The position numbers were made by a program, and so were the translations under genes. Below are positions 60,617 through 64,000 of a DNA stretch of 64,000 nucleotides, in pieces. The notes below the pieces were generated by a model. The model made no database searches. It worked only from the letters and a program-made list of their open reading frames with translations, and was not told the origin of the DNA. Where the stretch lies: NCBI RefSeq assembly GCF_003026815.1, contig NZ_PYOG01000004.1, positions 1-64,000 of the forward strand, read 5' to 3'. Source of the stretch: Photobacterium damselae (GTDB lineage: Bacteria > Pseudomonadota > Gammaproteobacteria > Enterobacterales > Vibrionaceae). The first letter of the stretch is position 1. Every line of letters begins with the position of its first letter.

Positions 60617-61588
60617 ATGAGCACTCCGTTTAATTTCTCATCATTAGCCTTGAGCTCGCAAGATGCTCTACCGTCATTGGCAGTGATCGATTTACACGAT
60701 TGGGCAGCGGTTACCTTAGTTGGCCAGGATGCTAAGTCTTATTTGCAAGGTCAGGTAACCTGCGATGTGGTTTCATTACCTGAGCAAGAATCAACGCTTG
60801 GCGCTCATTGTGATGCCAAAGGAAAAATGCGTACTATATTTCGTCTTTTCCACCACCAACAAGGCTATGCCTATATTCAACGTCAAAGTGTGATGGATTC
60901 ACAACTGCCTGAATTAAAAAAATATGCGGTATTCTCCAAAGTAGAGATCAAGCCAAGCAATGAAGTCATTTTAGGTATTGCGGGCAGTGATGCTCAAGCC
61001 TTTATTGATCAACACTTTAATGGCACGAGCAATGTACGCCATCATGACCAAGGCAGTGCCATCAAAATTGATGAACAGCGCTGGCAATTACTGATCAGTC
61101 CTGAACTGGCCGAGCAACTGATCCACGCTCTACCAGAAAAAGCCACTTGTTGTGATAGCACGCTATGGGATCTTTATGATATTCGCGCCGCTCTTCCTCG
61201 TATTGATAGCGCGATCGAATTAGAATTCATTCCTCAAGCACTTAATCTACAAGCGGTCGATGGCATAAGCTTTAAAAAAGGCTGCTATGTGGGCCAAGAA
61301 ACCGTGGCTCGAGCAAAGTATCGCGGTATTAATAAGCGTGCCATGTTCATTGTTACTGGCCATGCCGACCATGCGCCTCAAGCTGGCGATAGTATTGAAC
61401 GCCAAGTAGGTGAAAACTGGCGTAGCGGCGGTACTGTTATTACAGGCTATCACTTTAGCGATAATCATGCTCTTGCGCTTGTGGTTTTACCCAACGATCT
61501 AGAACCTGAAACCTCGCTACGTTTTGCAAGCGATGAGATTGCCCATTGGCAGTTAGCAACTCTGCCATACTCATTGGCTGATGCCTAA
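60617..61588 (+). CDS. ygfZ: tRNA-modifying protein YgfZ (folate-binding, Fe-S linked)
   Basis: Folate-dependent protein needed for assembly or repair of certain Fe-S enzymes such as MiaB. 323 residues with the GcvT-like fold: N-terminal VTLVGQDAKSYLQGQVTCDV, LGAHCDAKGKMRTIFRLF, and the family signature KKGCYVGQETVARAKYRG (Cys essential in E. coli). Preceded by about 270 bp without a gene and followed 6 bp later by the YbaK-type gene. Confidence 0.95.
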   Translation: MSTPFNFSSLALSSQDALPSLAVIDLHDWAAVTLVGQDAKSYLQGQVTCDVVSLPEQESTLGAHCDAKGKMRTIFRLFHHQQGYAYIQRQSVMDSQLPELKKYAVFSKVEIKPSNEVILGIAGSDAQAFIDQHFNGTSNVRHHDQGSAIKIDEQRWQLLISPELAEQLIHALPEKATCCDSTLWDLYDIRAALPRIDSAIELEFIPQALNLQAVDGISFKKGCYVGQETVARAKYRGINKRAMFIVTGHADHAPQAGDSIERQVGENWRSGGTVITGYHFSDNHALALVVLPNDLEPETSLRFASDEIAHWQLATLPYSLADA

Positions 61589-61594
61589 TCAAAC

Positions 61595-62062
61595 ATGAAG
61601 ACTACCGTAACACAATTGCTTGAGCTAGAAGGGGTTAATTACCGTCTTCTACCCCATAGCAAACCAGCAAAAACCATAGCAGAAGCGGCAACAGAGCGAG
61701 GCGTTGCCGCAGAACAAATGGTCAAATCGATTCTATTGCGCGATATGTCTGGCTTTCATGTCTTAGCTTGTGTGCCAGGCCCTTGCTCGGTCGATCCCAA
61801 AAAAGTTCGAGCACTCCTTGGTTGTCGTAGAATGACCTGTGCTGATGCCACCGATGTTGAGAAAATTACAGGCCTGGTCATTGGTACCGTTGCTCCTATC
61901 GGCCTTAAATCGCCCCTACCTATTGTGTTTGATCACCAGATAAAACAGCACAACTTGGTTAATATTAGTAGCGGCGATCGTATGGCGGGAATTGAACTTG
62001 AAATGGATGATTTAGAACTGCTATGTGATCCTATTTTTGCTGATATTTGCCGCGATGAATAA
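61595..62062 (+). CDS. YbaK/ProX-type aminoacyl-tRNA deacylase domain protein
   Basis: 155 residues, a single YbaK/ProRS INS-like domain that hydrolyses mischarged aminoacyl-tRNAs in trans. Seen: TIAEAATERGVAAEQMVKSILLRD (substrate helix and Lys), ACVPGPCSVDPKKVRALLG, GLVIGTVAPIGLKSPLPIVFD and a final AGIELEMDDLELLC. The G-x-V-x-P and Lys residues expected of the pocket are present. Which tRNA it edits is unclear; it could be a YeaK-like or ProX-like enzyme. Probably co-transcribed with ygfZ. Confidence 0.85.
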   Translation: MKTTVTQLLELEGVNYRLLPHSKPAKTIAEAATERGVAAEQMVKSILLRDMSGFHVLACVPGPCSVDPKKVRALLGCRRMTCADATDVEKITGLVIGTVAPIGLKSPLPIVFDHQIKQHNLVNISSGDRMAGIELEMDDLELLCDPIFADICRDE

Positions 62063-62096
62063 CCCACTGTAGATCACATTTTAACTAAATCTCTCT

Positions 62097-62134
62097 AAGG
62101 TGATTTCATCATATTGTGAAGTCACCTTAATTTT
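62097..62134 (+). terminator. Terminator after the YbaK-type gene
   Basis: AAGGTGATTTCA and TGAAGTCACCTT (one mismatch) form a stem around a short loop, followed by AATTTT. Confidence 0.75.
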
Positions 62135-62239
62135 AGTCTCAAGTCTCAACCGAGATCGTAATTACAGTTTTGCATAGAGTTGCATTTATGTAGAATATCC
62201 TTTCAATAATCATTTGCTTGTATTATTGAGGAAACCATT

Positions 62240-62611
62240 ATGAGCCACCATTGCAACCACTGCGACTTTCAAACTGAACAACTGCTTCCCCAAGATTATG
62301 TCATTACCCCACAAGGGAAAAGAGTTACCACCCAGTCTGTTACTTCTACCTTTTCTTCTCTCTACCACATCAACGATCAGCAACTCCATCAAGCGTTAAA
62401 CCATCAAACCCCAGAAGCGACAATTATTCAGCAAATGCTAAACCAGCTAACGGGCCAACTCCACCCTCACCATTGTCACCAATGTGCTCGTCCATTTAGC
62501 TTAGATTTACAACGAGATAAACATGCTTGCCCACACTGTTGGTCGCAAGATATTAGTTCTGCCAATATGGATAATACTTGCCCGAAATGCCATCAAGGCC
62601 AAATCGGTTGA
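62240..62611 (+). CDS. Zinc-ribbon protein of unknown function
   Basis: 123 residues with three Cys-pair groups: CNHC near 5-8, CHQC and CPHC at 79-99 and CPKC near 115, suggesting two zinc ribbons. The middle part (STFSSLYHINDQQLHQALNHQTPEATIIQQMLNQLTGQ) is helical. AGGAAA precedes the ATG at a good distance. It could be a nucleic-acid or metal-handling protein; no family recognised. Confidence 0.75.
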   Translation: MSHHCNHCDFQTEQLLPQDYVITPQGKRVTTQSVTSTFSSLYHINDQQLHQALNHQTPEATIIQQMLNQLTGQLHPHHCHQCARPFSLDLQRDKHACPHCWSQDISSANMDNTCPKCHQGQIG

Positions 62612-62682
62612 GTAAAGCAGTTGGTCTAATAATCGGTTGTTTCGTACAATCATATTACCGTTACATGGCAAACTAACTGATT

Positions 62683-63630
62683 ATGGCGCAAGGAAAAATG
62701 CAACGAATTAACTGGCGAGGAGTGGATCTTAATTTACTCATCGCCTTTTCTGCTTTAATGGAAACCCGCAGTGTCACCAAAGCGGCGCAAAAGCTATCGA
62801 TTGGTCAGTCAGCAATGAGTCATAATTTGGCTCGACTGCGAGAATTGCTCGATGATCCTCTGTTTGAACGACAGGGGCACTCTATGTTGCCAACACAAAA
62901 AGCCTTAGAGCTTATCACCAGTGTTGAAAACGTACTGAATATCATCACTCAAGATATTTTACGTCCTGATGATTTTGAGCCTTTGGACTATGAGGGAATT
63001 TTTAAGATTGGTTTAACCGATTATGCTGAATTGCTATTTGCCCCGGCCCTATTTGATGCAATCCATCAAGCAGCACCGCACTGCCAATTGAGCTTTTTTA
63101 ATATCGACCGCCATAACTACTTAGATCGTTTTAACCAAGATAATCTGGATCTAGTAATCGGTTCGATGACTCAGATACCAAAAGAGATTGAGTATCACCA
63201 TCTTTATACTGAAGATCACGTCTGCTTATTTGACCAAGGGGCAACCCAAATTCAACCGCCGATCAGTATTGAACAATACGCGGCCATTCCTCACGCTCTT
63301 GTTAGCCCTGATGGTCAGCTTTTTACTCAAGTTGATAACCAGCTACATGAGCAAGGTCTGAAACGACAAATTGCGGTAGGTTCCCGAAATTTTCTGACCA
63401 TTCGTCATCTGCTTAGTCATCGCCGATTAATCTGTGTGGTATCACGACTTATGGCGCAGTTGGATATTTTTAACGACAAACTTACGCAGTGCCCACCGCC
63501 GGTTCATATTGCTGATTTTGATATCAATCTGCTCTGGCTCAGACGTAATGCCCCCCATCCTCGTAATAGTTGGCTACGAGAGACTGTGACTGGCGTTATT
63601 ACAGAACAAGTTAGGTTGCTACGGGGCTGA
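62683..63630 (+). CDS. LysR family transcriptional regulator
   Basis: 315 residues. N-terminal winged helix-turn-helix: VDLNLLIAFSALMETRSVTKAAQKLSIGQSAMSHNLARLRELLDDPLFERQG (14-65), the LysR signature; then a linker and a type 2 periplasmic-binding-like effector domain (IFKIGLTDYAELLFAPALFD...). The ligand is not predictable. The start may be M1 (62683) or M6, which has AAGGA close by. No divergent target gene is adjacent: the next gene is on the opposite strand and convergent. Confidence 0.9.
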   Translation: MAQGKMQRINWRGVDLNLLIAFSALMETRSVTKAAQKLSIGQSAMSHNLARLRELLDDPLFERQGHSMLPTQKALELITSVENVLNIITQDILRPDDFEPLDYEGIFKIGLTDYAELLFAPALFDAIHQAAPHCQLSFFNIDRHNYLDRFNQDNLDLVIGSMTQIPKEIEYHHLYTEDHVCLFDQGATQIQPPISIEQYAAIPHALVSPDGQLFTQVDNQLHEQGLKRQIAVGSRNFLTIRHLLSHRRLICVVSRLMAQLDIFNDKLTQCPPPVHIADFDINLLWLRRNAPHPRNSWLRETVTGVITEQVRLLRG

Positions 63631-63721
63631 CTAACACAACAAGTAGAGATTTATCATCAGTAAAAACTAAGATAAATTCTGCTTGTCGACGGTATATACC
63701 CCGATTTGTTAAAGCGTTTGT

Positions 63722-63916
63722 TTACTTCTGACCAGGTTCTTGGATTTGATACAACTTGTGCTCATCACAAGGTTTATCGCAATCACACTCTTTTTCGATA
63801 CCAACACCCGCCAAACCACCACAACTGCCGGCAATGGTCTTTTTCTTTAGAATCCAACCAATTGCCATCGCAATCATCACAATAAAAAATACTGCTGCAG
63901 TGAGTAAATATGTCAT
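63722..63916 (-). CDS. nqrM: NqrM-like (Na+)-NQR maturation protein
   Basis: 64 residues: one membrane helix (LLTAAVFFIVMIAMAIGWIL, 4-23), then KKKTIAGSCGGLAGVGIEKECDCDKPCDEHK with the Cys-rich DUF539 pattern of NqrM. NqrM supplies the membrane-bound 2Fe centre of the sodium-pumping NADH:quinone reductase. A strong GGAGG site at about 63925 precedes the ATG. The stop of an upstream frame overlaps its start by 4 bp. Na+-NQR fits a marine vibrio. Confidence 0.9.
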   Translation of the reverse strand: MTYLLTAAVFFIVMIAMAIGWILKKKTIAGSCGGLAGVGIEKECDCDKPCDEHKLYQIQEPGQK

Positions 63917-64000
63917 AGCTTAAATCCTCCTAATGTTTTTAGCCCACGGATTACACCTTGTGGTTGCATAACCGTCCCTACTTTGGGTGCAGTCTCTTTT
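63913..64000 (-). CDS. 3' end of an upstream gene, truncated by the window edge
   Basis: An open frame enters from the right edge and stops at TGA overlapping the nqrM start (ATGA), ending MQPQGVIRGLKTLGGFKL. In vibrios apbE often precedes nqrM, but these 28 residues are too few to confirm it. Confidence 0.4.
   Translation of the reverse strand, partial: KETAPKVGTVMQPQGVIRGLKTLGGFKL

Overview
The window is a stretch of gammaproteobacterial chromosome. Gene order and content (csrA-lysC-alaS beside a tRNA-Arg/Ser array, mutS/rpoS/nlpD/pcm/truD/ispF/ispD/ftsB, eno-pyrG-mazG-relA-rlmD/barA, acpS-pdxJ-recO-era-rnc-lepB-lepA, rseC-rseB-rseA-rpoE/nadB, and an NqrM-like gene) point to Vibrionaceae (Vibrio, Photobacterium or a close relative). 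The genus cannot be fixed from the sequence alone.

Layout. 1-1600: an operon-like array of 13 tRNA genes on the minus strand (10 Arg-ACG of two alternating acceptor-stem types, 3 Ser-GCT) with a promoter-like sequence at about 1602-1629. 1800-7630: csrA, lysC, alaS, a potassium-channel-like gene where recX usually sits, and the 3' part of the chromosomal recA. About 8220-28185: a ~20 kb genomic island inserted inside recA. 28190-29310: the 5' part of recA with its SOS promoter, then pncC. 29500-45500: mutS, rpoS, nlpD, pcm, truD, ispF, ispD, ftsB, eno, pyrG, mazG, relA, rlmD; surE, normally between pcm and truD, is missing. 45600-64000: barA, acpS-pdxJ-recO-era-rnc-lepB-lepA, rseC-rseB-rseA-rpoE, nadB, cptA-sdhE, ygfZ, a YbaK/ProX-type deacylase, a zinc-ribbon protein, a LysR regulator and an nqrM-like gene.

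The island is the main interest. Removing it at the flanking 4-bp TGCA repeats rejoins the two recA pieces into one uninterrupted 351-codon frame, so its ends can be placed to within a few bases. It has 11-bp inverted terminal repeats. Its left end carries four co-directional genes: three large tyrosine-recombinase-like proteins and a small coiled-coil protein, recalling Tn554/recombinase-in-trio elements. Next comes a divergent pair (a ParB/Srx-fold protein and a possible DGQHR/DndB-like protein) around a 25-bp palindrome. Then comes a type I restriction-modification operon hsdM-hsdS-SIR2-hsdR with a SIR2-like gene built into it; hsdM carries a 1-nt frameshift. A short catalytic-only integrase, a DUF2971 gene and a small unknown gene follow. 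At the right end is a complete, divergent recA in the same orientation as the disrupted one. The island therefore breaks the host recA and supplies a replacement, and the replacement lies downstream of the captured LexA-controlled recA promoter. From memory, a recA-inserted island with its own recA has been reported in Vibrio cholerae, so the strategy has a precedent. The defence cargo, the promoter capture and the recombinase details are what deserve attention here.
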